DNA of 38,335 nt from an uncultured Planctomycetaceae bacterium (GTDB taxonomy: Bacteria > Planctomycetota > Planctomycetia > Planctomycetales > Planctomycetaceae), in assembly GCA_903924405.1 (NCBI GenBank), contig CAIYBH010000269.1, forward strand, positions 1 to 38,335. The letters run 5' to 3'. Positions 17,312 through 25,451 of the stretch are shown here, in pieces. Numbering within the stretch: position 1 is the first letter of the stretch; each line of letters starts with the position of its first letter. The notes beneath the pieces are model-generated. The model was not told the origin of the DNA, ran no database searches, and saw nothing but the letters and a program-made list of their open reading frames with translations. The position numbers and the translations under genes are program-made.

Positions 17312-18127
17312 ATGAACGCTGAGCGTAGCAGGGGTGGATTTGGGCTGAGTCGCAGAGAATTCTCGGCACTCCTGGCGTCTGCAGGAGCTTATGTCGGCCA
17401 GACAGTTTGGGCACCGAATTCGTGTGCTGTTGAGCCGAACGAAAATGAGCATCCGTTGGCGCCCGCGCTGAGTGCTGCCAGAGCCTGTCTGCGGCGTGCG
17501 AAAGCCATGAGCGGCTATGAGTGCAAATTTTCCAAGAAGGAAGTCGTCGATGACGACATGATCGCCCAGACGATCAAACTGAAGATCCGTCACGAGCCAT
17601 TCAGTGTTTACATGCTGTTTCAGGAGCCTCGCCCAGGTCGCGAGGTGATCTTTGTCGAAGGACAAAACGAAAACAAACTGCTGGTCCACGAAACCGGATT
17701 GGCAGCGCTGATTGGTACCCTCCGGTTGTCTCCGGACGACCCCAAAGTTCTCGCCGAAAACCGTTATCCCATCACCCGTGCCGGGCTGGCCAATATGGTG
17801 GACGCCGTCATCACTCAGTGGGAGACGGAACTGAAATACGGCGAATCTGATGTGCGCTACTTTGAAGATGCCAAAGCCGGGGAATACACCTGTCGCGTCA
17901 TCGAAAACAGTCACCCTGAGCCGCGCAAGCAGTTCCCCTTCCAGATGACTCGACTGTGGATCGATCAGAAATCGGGCCTGGCAGTTCGTGTGCAGCAGTT
18001 TGGGTTTCCGAAGAAAAAGGACGCCAAACCACCCGTGGTGGAAGACTACCTGTTCACGGACATCCAGCCGGACATCCGCTTGTCCGACCGCGATTTCGAC
18101 AAGGACAATCCCAACTACAATTTCTGA
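17312..18127 (+). CDS. DUF1571 protein with twin-arginine signal
   Basis: The protein has 271 residues from the ATG at 17312, preceded by G-rich bases; a GTG at 17234 is less likely because the later start places a twin-arginine signal (LSRREFSALLASAG) near the N-terminus. The mature part matches the DUF1571 pattern seen in planctomycetes: SGYECKFSKKE, PFSVYMLFQEPRPGREV with an EGQNENKLLVHETG strand, and a C-terminal LWIDQKSGLAVRVQQFGFP. Such proteins resemble outer-membrane lipoprotein-sorting (LolA/LolB-like) beta-folds, but the function is unknown. The Tat signal implies export in folded form. It converges with the thioredoxin-like gene. Confidence 0.88.
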   Translation: MNAERSRGGFGLSRREFSALLASAGAYVGQTVWAPNSCAVEPNENEHPLAPALSAARACLRRAKAMSGYECKFSKKEVVDDDMIAQTIKLKIRHEPFSVYMLFQEPRPGREVIFVEGQNENKLLVHETGLAALIGTLRLSPDDPKVLAENRYPITRAGLANMVDAVITQWETELKYGESDVRYFEDAKAGEYTCRVIENSHPEPRKQFPFQMTRLWIDQKSGLAVRVQQFGFPKKKDAKPPVVEDYLFTDIQPDIRLSDRDFDKDNPNYNF

Positions 18128-18155
18128 ATTGCAGGGGGATCCTGAGCTGTAGCGG

Positions 18156-18253
18156 ACTGCTGTCGACGGCAGTCATCAGAGGCATTCCGATGCGGTGTGG
18201 CAACGTGCCATCGCACAAGGGGTGGGCGGGTTGAAACGCGGCAGAGGCTGCCG
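18156..18253. other. Cluster of small palindromes between convergent genes
   Basis: Within the 153-bp gap between the DUF1571 gene and the thioredoxin-like gene lie an 18-nt near-palindrome centred on GTCGAC (18156-18173), a TGGCA-ACG-TGCCA hairpin near 18200, and CGGCAG-AGG-CTGCCG (18239-18253). None has a T tract. Their position suggests weak terminators for the two converging transcripts. Confidence 0.4.
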
Positions 18254-18280
18254 TGCAGGATCAGCTCAGGGCTGTCGGCA

Positions 18281-19636
18281 TCAACCACCAGTTGCCGCAC
18301 CGATGGCCGCATCAAGTTCGCTCAGGCCTTTAGTCACGTCGATTTCGTAGAACCCAGCGTGATAATGAGTCACCTTGCCGTCCGGGCTGATAACAATCCA
18401 GAGCGGCAGTTGACCGCGACTGTCACGTGGATCGCCGAGTGACTTCAGCAGTGAGCCATCGTCGTGACCGATGGGGTAGCTGAGGTTCATGAATTCAGAG
18501 AGCTTGCGAGCCGCTCGTCGTCCACGATTCTGGTTCTCCGGATTGGTCAGGTCCTGATTCGTACTGATTCCGATAACCTGCAGGTCCTGAGGCTTGCGCT
18601 GGTTGAACAGAAACTCAAGATATCCGGTTTGACCATAGGGTTCTGCGAGTGGAGCATCCTTGTAATCCCAGAAGTGAAGGACGACGGTTTTGCCCTTCAG
18701 GGAGTCTGATTTCAGTGTTCCGCCTGCGACCAGTGTCAGTGAAAACTGAGGTGCAACGGAATTGATAATGGAGCTGGCACGCCCAGCAACCATTTCGAGG
18801 CGTTTTTTCTGCTGTTCCACATCGGTCTGAATTTGTCGAGTCAGTCGTTCGAGGGGCGTGCCGGCGGACAGGGCTGTGATCTGATCGAGGGCGGCGACGG
18901 CATCTTTGATTTGACGTTCGGACAGTTCTGCCAGTTGAGCGTCGGGGCGACGTTTCAGCTGGCTTTGCAGTTTGAGCAGCGCGGTTTGCAGGGTTTGCAG
19001 AGACTGAGATTGATCATCCGGGAGCAGAGCCGAAGAGGCGCGTTCGAGCGTCAGCTGGAACTGATCGCCCTGACCCATGAAGACGTCGGATTCGGCACGC
19101 AGGAGTGTGCCGGACGTGGCCTCTGCAAGGAGGGTCTGGCGGCGTCCTCGAGGTTCTCGGGCCTCAATTTCCCACGCTTCGGTACCATTGACGGACTTCT
19201 TTGCCTGGGCGGTCATTTGCCAGCCGGCGTGTGTCCATGTGGCGCCGGGTTCTGTGTTTTCCGGCAGGGACACCAGCAGTGGCGGCAGCACGATGAAGTA
19301 GGTATTGCCATCGTAGGGGTAAATCAGATGCGGCTGGACCAGATCCTGTGGAAGGGTAGGGCCGGTCGCACCGAAACTGTCGGGCCATGGGCAGCCCTGG
19401 CGAACGTCATCTGCGACATGGAAGAAATGGACCCCGCCGGCACTGAAGAGCTGTACCTCAAACCGCCTGAGAATTTCGCCATCGCCACGTCCGGGCTGAA
19501 TCAGCGACCCGGAGTATTCGAAATGCTGAACTGGGTCTGCTGCTGCCGCAGAAGTTGAACCTGCACATACGGACAGGCCTGCAAGAATGCCAAAGTACAG
19601 CAGCCCGACGATTGAATGAAGCAGCGAAGTCCTCAT
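18281..19636 (-). CDS. Exported thioredoxin-fold (TlpA/AhpC-like) protein lacking the CXXC motif
   Basis: The protein has 451 residues from the ATG at 19636, with a signal peptide (hydrophobic run then STSAAAADP). Residues ~30-210 are an unrecognised beta-rich region, and residues ~210-300 are predicted helical or coiled coil (many Gln/Leu/Glu/Arg). The C-terminal ~145 residues match the TlpA/AhpC pattern: APQFSLTL, LKGKTVVLHFWDY, LQVIGIST and a LWIVISPDGKV strand. The active-site segment reads FWDYKDAPL: Asp 327 and Leu 330 occupy the positions of the two cysteines, so disulfide chemistry at this site is not possible. It may act as a scaffold, or the partner cysteine may lie elsewhere (inference). 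The start has no strong ribosome-binding site. Confidence 0.83.
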   Translation of the reverse strand: MRTSLLHSIVGLLYFGILAGLSVCAGSTSAAAADPVQHFEYSGSLIQPGRGDGEILRRFEVQLFSAGGVHFFHVADDVRQGCPWPDSFGATGPTLPQDLVQPHLIYPYDGNTYFIVLPPLLVSLPENTEPGATWTHAGWQMTAQAKKSVNGTEAWEIEAREPRGRRQTLLAEATSGTLLRAESDVFMGQGDQFQLTLERASSALLPDDQSQSLQTLQTALLKLQSQLKRRPDAQLAELSERQIKDAVAALDQITALSAGTPLERLTRQIQTDVEQQKKRLEMVAGRASSIINSVAPQFSLTLVAGGTLKSDSLKGKTVVLHFWDYKDAPLAEPYGQTGYLEFLFNQRKPQDLQVIGISTNQDLTNPENQNRGRRAARKLSEFMNLSYPIGHDDGSLLKSLGDPRDSRGQLPLWIVISPDGKVTHYHAGFYEIDVTKGLSELDAAIGAATGG

Positions 19637-19752
19637 GAGCAGCTTTCGGGAGACGCCTGAGCGGTGGGAGTGGTTGAGGTTGCCTGAAGCGGACTGAAAT
19701 CGGCGTTCGGCCTGTTGGTCCTGGAGCAAACCCGTCGAAAAGAAGGAGCACT

Positions 19753-19926
19753 ATGTCAGATCAGGAGGATTCCGGCAATTCTCCGGACACTTTGGCGGCA
19801 GAAAGGAGTGGAATTGAGTGTGAGGGATCGTTTTGCAGCGGGGCGCTGCGTTTCGCGATCAACTGGGAAAACGACGAGTGGCAGGAACGGACGATGGCCG
19901 TTGGAATCCTGGCGGACGAGTGTTGA
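19753..19926 (+). CDS. Possible small protein, 57 residues
   Basis: An ATG at 19753 opens a 57-residue frame with balanced, acidic composition and three Cys (ECEGSFC and a C-terminal DEC). A G-rich GAGGAGG-like motif lies just inside rather than before the start, so initiation is uncertain. I see no family. It sits in the 573-bp gap between the divergent thioredoxin-like and kinase genes, and may be a truncated or frameshifted remnant together with the open frame that follows. Confidence 0.3.
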   Translation: MSDQEDSGNSPDTLAAERSGIECEGSFCSGALRFAINWENDEWQERTMAVGILADEC

Positions 19927-19945
19927 ATCATGGCCGATTGTTTAG

Positions 19946-20194
19946 TCCGGGAGTTGCAGAAATCCTGAAAGTCCGGGGGGCCTGGGAAGGAAAAACATCG
20001 CATTCTGCAGGACTAAATCGTATGATGAGCGACAAAATTGCAGTCGCCAGTGCCCGTTTTTGTGTTCGGCGTCCAACCGGACGATTCCGGATGACGATAG
20101 TGATCTGGCAGTTTTGACGTGGCTGAGGGAACTGGCGACACGTGAGGCGGCAGGCAAAAAGTACCTGGTGCAGGGCTGCGGCCGGGTGAAATGA
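19946..20194 (+). pseudogene. Possible decayed coding sequence upstream of the kinase
   Basis: A frame open from 19946 to a TGA at 20192-20194 encodes a protein-like C-terminal stretch (DDDSDLAVLTWLRELATREA, then GKKYLVQGCGRVK) preceded by a Cys-rich part, but has no ATG or GTG start. It ends 15 nt before the kinase start and is in the same frame as the kinase. It could be the 3' part of a gene broken by a frameshift, or chance. The evidence is composition only. Confidence 0.25.
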
Positions 20195-20209
20195 ATCAGG
20201 TTCTGTCCC

Positions 20210-21766
20210 GTGGGGCAGGTGAACGTTCAGGCAAATCCCGAGAGGGCCGGACTCGTGGCGGACAACGTCAATCAAGTTGGTGGATTAGAGCTGAAAAACT
20301 GCATCGCCTCAGGTAGCTCCACACAGATCTGGGAAGTGACAGAACCGGGCGGCACAGTTCCGCTCGCCATGAAGCTGCTGCTGCCGGATTCGCTGAAGGA
20401 CCCGGAAGCCAAAGCAGTTCTGAAGCATGAATTCAAAGTCGGGTCCGCCCTTGAACATCCCGGCTTTGTTCGCTTTCATCGGATGGAAATCAACAGGGAT
20501 CATGGTTTTTTCCTGATGGATTATTTTCGCGCCCCCAGCCTGAAGATGCAGTTGGGGACCAATCTTCCGGAAACGCAGTCACGCATGAAAAAGATCGTGG
20601 AGGCCACCTGTCAGGCTTTCATTCATCTCAACGAAAAAGGCTGGCTGCATCGGGATATCAAGCCTGACAATATTCTGGTCAATAAGGCTGGCGAAGTTCG
20701 AGTGATCGACTTCAGCCTGGCAACTCGACTTGCCACCGGCGTTATGAAACTGCTGGCAGGCAAACAAAAGAACATCATGGGGACTCGTACGTACATCGCG
20801 CCGGAAATCATTCTGCGAAGACCACCGACAGTCCAGTCCGACATTTACAGCCTCGGTGTCACGCTATACGAAATTGCGACCGGTTCCCCCCCATTCGCCG
20901 GACTCAGCCCCAACGACCTGCTGAAGAAACATCTCAGCGAAGCCATCGCTCCGCCGTCCGTTGTGAACCGCAACGTGAGTCCGGAGCTGGACATCATTCT
21001 CACCAGAATGCTGTCTAAGAAACCCAAGGACCGGCCGCAGGAAATGCGCGATGTCATGTCCTTCTTTCGCAGTTGCAAACTGTTTCTTGAAGACCCGGTT
21101 GAACTGCATGAACGCAAGGTGAAACAGGCCAAAGAAAACGAAAGTCTCAGCGTGGACAAACGGCTGGATAGTCGCGCTGACGCTGATCGCGTCGCCCGGG
21201 GCCTGTCAGCTCCCGAGAAACCGAAGAAAGCCAAACGCACAACCGCTCCCATCGGAGAGCTGGAACCCCCGAAGAAAGCCGGCGCCGCACACAACGCCCC
21301 GGCCGCTGCACAACCACAACCACAGGCTGGCATGATGCCCCAGATGCCCTTTGGCATGCCCGCGCCCATGATGCCCGGAATGATGTATCCCGGTATGATG
21401 CCCCAGCCAATGATGATGCCTCAGTTCCCCATGGGAATGCCTCAGCCCATGCCGGGGATGATGCCCGGTATGATGCCTCAGCAGCCGGGGATGCCGCAGC
21501 CGCAGATGATGCCGCCGCAGCCATTCATGCCGCCCGCTCAGGCTCCGCCTCAGCACACTCACGTTCCTGGACCAGCACCCGGCGCCGCTGCCGTCCCGCC
21601 CGTGGCCCCCGCCCAGGCCCCTGTGCCTCAACCAGCCCCAGCCGCTGCGCCGCAGGCTGCACAGAAAACCGTACTATTGCCATTGGAACGCCGAGCAGCC
21701 AATGCGGCTTCCCCCGAAGAGGTCAAAGATCTGGACTTTATGACAGAGCTTCCGGACATTGACTGA
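20210..21766 (+). CDS. Hanks-type Ser/Thr protein kinase with Met/Pro-rich tail
   Basis: The protein has 518 residues from a GTG at 20210; a GTG at 20219 is also possible. The kinase domain covers residues ~24-290: the ATP-site Lys 55 in LAMKLLL, the catalytic loop HRDIKPDN (His 147, Asp 149), DFS at 167-169 where most kinases have DFG, the MGTRTYIAPE activation segment, and DIYSLGVTLYE. The glycine loop is degenerate (ASGSST). A charged linker with PEKPKKAKR follows, then a ~100-residue low-complexity region of repeated PGMMP / MPQPM units, an Ala/Pro stretch and an acidic end, TELPDID. There is no transmembrane helix, unlike PknB-type kinases, so it is probably cytosolic. HRD and Lys are intact, so it may still be active. 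No phosphatase or FHA partner is adjacent. Confidence 0.9.
   Translation: MGQVNVQANPERAGLVADNVNQVGGLELKNCIASGSSTQIWEVTEPGGTVPLAMKLLLPDSLKDPEAKAVLKHEFKVGSALEHPGFVRFHRMEINRDHGFFLMDYFRAPSLKMQLGTNLPETQSRMKKIVEATCQAFIHLNEKGWLHRDIKPDNILVNKAGEVRVIDFSLATRLATGVMKLLAGKQKNIMGTRTYIAPEIILRRPPTVQSDIYSLGVTLYEIATGSPPFAGLSPNDLLKKHLSEAIAPPSVVNRNVSPELDIILTRMLSKKPKDRPQEMRDVMSFFRSCKLFLEDPVELHERKVKQAKENESLSVDKRLDSRADADRVARGLSAPEKPKKAKRTTAPIGELEPPKKAGAAHNAPAAAQPQPQAGMMPQMPFGMPAPMMPGMMYPGMMPQPMMMPQFPMGMPQPMPGMMPGMMPQQPGMPQPQMMPPQPFMPPAQAPPQHTHVPGPAPGAAAVPPVAPAQAPVPQPAPAAAPQAAQKTVLLPLERRAANAASPEEVKDLDFMTELPDID
21333..21540. repeat. Low-complexity Met/Pro/Gln-coding stretch
   Basis: About 70 codons within the kinase gene are almost entirely Met, Pro, Gly and Gln, in irregular units of the type MMPGMM and MPQP. 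The DNA is a degenerate repeat of ATGATGCC- and CAGCC-type words. It may be prone to length change by slippage. Confidence 0.7.
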
Positions 21767-21990
21767 CTCTTTTGGTGTGCCTGCCTGATTCCGGATTAAA
21801 ATGTCGTTAATTCAGGCGAGCTTGTCTCGATTTGTCCCGTTGGTCACTTTCGTAGCCGTCCGCTGGTCGAATAGTGATGGCCCCCGGGGGGCATTTCCCG
21901 CGATCCGGCATTCAGTCAGAATTCCAGACGAAAGGCCTGTCCGTATTTCCACAACGCCTGTTCTGGCTTAAACTAGCAATCCAGCAGTCA

Positions 21991-22062
21991 GAAAAGGGGT
22001 CCGGAACCAATAGCCAAATGGCCCGAAGGGTGCTCCGCACTATTGGTTCCTGACCCCTTTTC
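21991..22062. repeat. 72-bp hairpin element, copy 1 (upstream of accA)
   Basis: Two 23-nt arms (21991-22013 and 22040-22062) are complementary apart from one mismatch, around a 26-nt centre that itself contains a short CCC/GGG hairpin. The arms begin GAAAAGGGGT and the inner ends read CCAATAG / CTATTGG. A near-identical copy lies at 23180-23251. It sits in the 410-bp gap between the kinase and accA, on the same strand as both. The T-rich right end could terminate the kinase transcript. The rest of this gap (21767-21990 and 22063-22176) shows no gene. Confidence 0.9.
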
Positions 22063-22176
22063 GGACTGCCCCTCGTAAGACTGGCCAGCATTCTGTTCCT
22101 GAAGTTCCAGCCTTCAGCACGCGCGTCGGAATGTGTGCTGCAGGAAACTGTGATTTTTCCGGCAGGTTTTGATCCT

Positions 22177-23154
22177 ATGGCGCCCCTCCATCAGCTCCCT
22201 TTCGAAAAACCGCTGTATGAACTCGAAGAACGCATTCTTCGGCTGGAGGCCCAGCAGGCACCAACTCCTGCAGAAAAAGAAATCATGCGCCGCATGCGCG
22301 TCGAACTGACGCAAATGACGCGCGAGCGTTTCGCAAATCTTGATCCGTGGCAAACGGTACAGGTCTCACGCCACCTCGATCGTCCCCAGACAGCCGATTA
22401 TCTTGAGCTTGTCTTTGACGAGTTCGTTGAACTTCACGGTGATAAGGCGTTCGGCGATGATCGAGCCATCGTGACTGGCTTCGCACGACTTGCTGGCCGC
22501 AAGGTGATGCTGGTTGGGCACCAGAAGGGGCGCAATCTGAAGGAACGAAATGAATGCTGCTATGGGTTGGCGCACCCTGAAGGCTACCGCAAGGCCATGC
22601 AGAAAATGGAGATGGCCAGTCGGTATGGGTTACCGATTGTCTGCCTGATTGATACTCCGGGCGCTTACCCGGGGATTGGGGCAGAGGAACGCGGTCAGGC
22701 CTACAACATCGCCGTTAACCTTCGGGAAATGTCCACACTGGAAGTTCCCATCGTCTGTGTGGTCATCGGCGAAGGTGGTTCCGGGGGGGCCCTCGGTATC
22801 GGGATCGGGGACCACGTCGCCGTCCTCGAATTCGCCTACTACTCCGTCATCAGCCCCGAAGGCTGTGCCGGGATTCTCTGGAAAAGTGCCAAGCATGCGG
22901 ATAAAGCCGCGCGAGCGCTGCGGTTCACCAGCAAAGACCTCGTGGAACTGGGAGTCGTGGACGAAGTGATCCCCGAACCACTCGGAGGTGCACACCGGGA
23001 TCATTTCAAGATGGCAGCAACTCTGAAGGGACGCCTTGTCGAGACGCTGAACCAGCTGGAAAGTCTGCCGACGGCTGAACTGCTGGAACGCCGCTATCAG
23101 CGATTTCGAAAAATCGGCGTGTTTCACGAAACTGGCCCTGAAGCTGCCACGTAG
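22177..23154 (+). CDS. accA: Acetyl-CoA carboxylase carboxyltransferase subunit alpha
   Basis: The protein has 325 residues from the ATG at 22177. It matches AccA throughout: LPFEKPLYELEERI at the N-terminus, VQVSRHLDRPQTADYLE, FDEFVELHGDKAFGDD, the CoA-binding region VGHQKGRN with HPEGYRKAMQKMEMASRYGL, IDTPGAYPGIGAEERGQA, IGEGGSGGALGIG and ISPEGCAGILWK. With AccD it transfers the carboxyl group from biotin to acetyl-CoA to make malonyl-CoA, the first step of fatty acid synthesis, in the cytosol. Length is normal (~320). A GTG at 22135 would add 14 residues not in the family. accD is not in the window. The gene is bracketed by the two 72-bp hairpin elements, the second serving as its likely terminator. 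Confidence 0.97.
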   Translation: MAPLHQLPFEKPLYELEERILRLEAQQAPTPAEKEIMRRMRVELTQMTRERFANLDPWQTVQVSRHLDRPQTADYLELVFDEFVELHGDKAFGDDRAIVTGFARLAGRKVMLVGHQKGRNLKERNECCYGLAHPEGYRKAMQKMEMASRYGLPIVCLIDTPGAYPGIGAEERGQAYNIAVNLREMSTLEVPIVCVVIGEGGSGGALGIGIGDHVAVLEFAYYSVISPEGCAGILWKSAKHADKAARALRFTSKDLVELGVVDEVIPEPLGGAHRDHFKMAATLKGRLVETLNQLESLPTAELLERRYQRFRKIGVFHETGPEAAT

Positions 23155-23179
23155 GTCAGAGGTCCGAACAGGGGAGTCC

Positions 23180-23251
23180 GAAAAGGGGTCAGGAACCAAT
23201 AGCCAAATGGCCCGCAGGGTGCTCCGCACTATTGGTTCCTGACCCCTTTTT
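23180..23251. repeat. 72-bp hairpin element, copy 2 (downstream of accA)
   Basis: A perfect 22-bp stem (23181-23202 with 23229-23250) encloses a 26-nt centre that differs from copy 1 by one base. Six T residues end the right arm. It lies exactly between the convergent ends of accA (stop 23154) and the BatA/vWA gene (stop codon begins at 23252, abutting the element), so it can act as a bidirectional terminator. Near identity with copy 1 suggests a mobile or homogenised REP/MITE-like family. Confidence 0.92.
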
Positions 23252-25408
23252 TCAACCCTGACGCTTTTCCAGAAACCGCGTCAGGATCGCTTCTGCAATC
23301 AGGCAGCACAGACCGGCGATCAACAGAAATCGCCAGAACTTTTGTTGTGATTCCAGTTCCACAGCATCCAGTTGTTGTGCGTCCTCCGGATTGGCCTGAA
23401 CCTGGTTTGCGGTTATTACAGTGGCGGAGGTCAGTCCCATGGCCTGCAACTGGCCGTGGGGAAGTGGTTCCGTGCGACTTTCTGAGGCCGCAACGGTGAC
23501 GAGAAAATCCATGGATTGAGGACCATCCGGAGTTTCCGCCGTCAACGTCCATCGTCCCGGTCTATCCAGACTGACAGACTGCAATCCCGCTGTTGTCTGT
23601 GTGGGACGTGCATTTTCAGCTCCGGCGACCGGCTCGGCAGCGTTTGTCGGGGTGCCAGAGTTCTGCGTACCGCCTTCCGGATTTTTCAAGGTCCACGACG
23701 ACCCGGCTAACAGGTCTCCGGGATTAAGAGTTGTCCCGACGTCGAAAAGCCGATCACGACCCTGCTCAGGATGTGCCAGACGCAGCAATCGCGAAATCAT
23801 CGGCGGAAAACGACTGGAAAGGGCCCATTGACTGTCAGCAGGGTGCCAGCCTGTAGCCAGGACAAAGATTCGGCCGCCCGCGGCCTGCGGCGCTTCAAGA
23901 ATCGCGGGACTGCCGGAATCAAACTGCGCGAGCACTCGAAGTCCGGACGCCGGCTCCTTCAGAGTCAACACCCGATGATGCCAGATTCGAATGGATGAAA
24001 AGTCAGCGAATTGGGCATTCGCAAAGGGTGCAAGAAGGCTGGAGGTCAGATCCGGTGACGTCAGCATGGCGTAGTCCGTGACGGCGGCTTCCTTTACATC
24101 AGCCAGATCGGGAAACAGTGATCGGACCGAGTTAGCCATTTCGACGGAAGACAAGGCCATCAGCAGAACACCGCCGCGGTCCACAAAGGAACGCAGAGCG
24201 TCTGCGAGGGCCGCGGGAACTGTGTCGGTGACGACGACGAGTCGCACATCGGCCGGAGGTGCAATCGGCGGACTCTCCGGCGGAAGCAGATCGAGAACCT
24301 GCACGGCCTCAGTGTCATCGCCATCCAGCACACGCTGCAGATAATACCGCATCAATTCCGGATTATTGGCATCAGTGCTGCCGGCATGAGCAATGCGGCG
24401 AACCTGTTTCTCTGCAACGGGCAGGTCCACAACGTTGTCGAAGGGATGAACGTCGCCCAGCAATTCCACACCGGCTATCAGAGGCGTATCTTCAGGAGTG
24501 TCCGGCAGTGTCAGCGTGCGCCGCTGCCCCGGGGCCACATCGGCTGTGATGGCGGCCCCCAGAGGCTGGCCCGTGGTGTCGAATGGCTGCAATTGGTATT
24601 GCCCGACAGACGCATCCCCGGCGTTGGTCAAACGCACACGAATCCGTCCGGTCCGACGATCCTCTGCAAGGCTCAGCCCCGCATTACCTTGCTGCGTGGG
24701 GGAGACGATTCGAAGATCTGAGGTGACATTGTCGGGCCACGATCCGGAACGCAGCGCATCCAGTTGGCTGCCTTCCTGAAAATCGGTGATCACGATCACA
24801 CGACGTTCCGACCTGTCTGACGTCGCGAGGCGTTCCCTGGCAATTTCTTCCGCTGCCTCCAGCATTGCCTTTCCCGTGTTTGTCGACTGCCAGTCCGGCT
24901 CATAAGATTCAATGGCTCGGTCGATCAGCGTCTGTCGACTTCCAGGATCTGCCTGCTGCCATTCGCTGGCCGTGACCAATGGCTGGCTGACACTGGAATA
25001 ACGTGTGATACTGACCAGATCGTCCGGCTGCAGGTCATCGGCGATTTGCTTCAGCGTCTTCTGCAGGGCTTCCCGCAGCCCATTTCTCCGCATACTGGCG
25101 CTGCCGTCCAGGAGAATTGCAATTCGTCGACCTGCGGAATCCGTGACTGTTTGCTGAATGGTCTGTCGTTGAAACGGGCGAGAAAACGCCAGTCCAATCA
25201 GCACGACCGCAAGCATGCGCAGCAACATCAACGGCCAGTGCTGCAGGCGGGAACGACGTGTGGTCACCGGCAGTACCGGGGTCAGGAACCGCACGACACT
25301 GAATGGTGCCCGAACAGCTGGTGTTCGTCGCAGCAGATGCAGAAAGATTGGCAGGGTCGCCAGCAGGCCCCCCGCGAGAGCAAAATTCTGTGCCAGAAGT
25401 TCAAACAT
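23252..25408 (-). CDS. BatA / von Willebrand factor A domain membrane protein
   Basis: The protein has 718 residues. It starts with the BatA-type N-terminus, a hydrophobic helix near residues 10-25 followed by FLHLLRRT and, after a basic loop, a second helix at about 58-75. The vWA domain follows with an intact MIDAS motif DGSAS starting at Asp 101, and Thr/Asp metal-site candidates in STNTGKA and ITDFQEGS. A ~400-residue extracytoplasmic part contains a second Rossmann-like region (VRLVVVTDTVPAAL, DRGGVLLMAL), and a third membrane helix lies near the C-terminus (FLLIAGLCCLIAEAIL). Such proteins work with MoxR ATPases and DUF58 proteins, whose genes lie just upstream on the same strand. DUF58 ends 43 bp before this start. 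Confidence 0.9.
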   Translation of the reverse strand: MFELLAQNFALAGGLLATLPIFLHLLRRTPAVRAPFSVVRFLTPVLPVTTRRSRLQHWPLMLLRMLAVVLIGLAFSRPFQRQTIQQTVTDSAGRRIAILLDGSASMRRNGLREALQKTLKQIADDLQPDDLVSITRYSSVSQPLVTASEWQQADPGSRQTLIDRAIESYEPDWQSTNTGKAMLEAAEEIARERLATSDRSERRVIVITDFQEGSQLDALRSGSWPDNVTSDLRIVSPTQQGNAGLSLAEDRRTGRIRVRLTNAGDASVGQYQLQPFDTTGQPLGAAITADVAPGQRRTLTLPDTPEDTPLIAGVELLGDVHPFDNVVDLPVAEKQVRRIAHAGSTDANNPELMRYYLQRVLDGDDTEAVQVLDLLPPESPPIAPPADVRLVVVTDTVPAALADALRSFVDRGGVLLMALSSVEMANSVRSLFPDLADVKEAAVTDYAMLTSPDLTSSLLAPFANAQFADFSSIRIWHHRVLTLKEPASGLRVLAQFDSGSPAILEAPQAAGGRIFVLATGWHPADSQWALSSRFPPMISRLLRLAHPEQGRDRLFDVGTTLNPGDLLAGSSWTLKNPEGGTQNSGTPTNAAEPVAGAENARPTQTTAGLQSVSLDRPGRWTLTAETPDGPQSMDFLVTVAASESRTEPLPHGQLQAMGLTSATVITANQVQANPEDAQQLDAVELESQQKFWRFLLIAGLCCLIAEAILTRFLEKRQG

Positions 25409-25451
25409 ATCGTGTGTGCCTCAATCCGACACCCTGACTCAGCATATTCAA

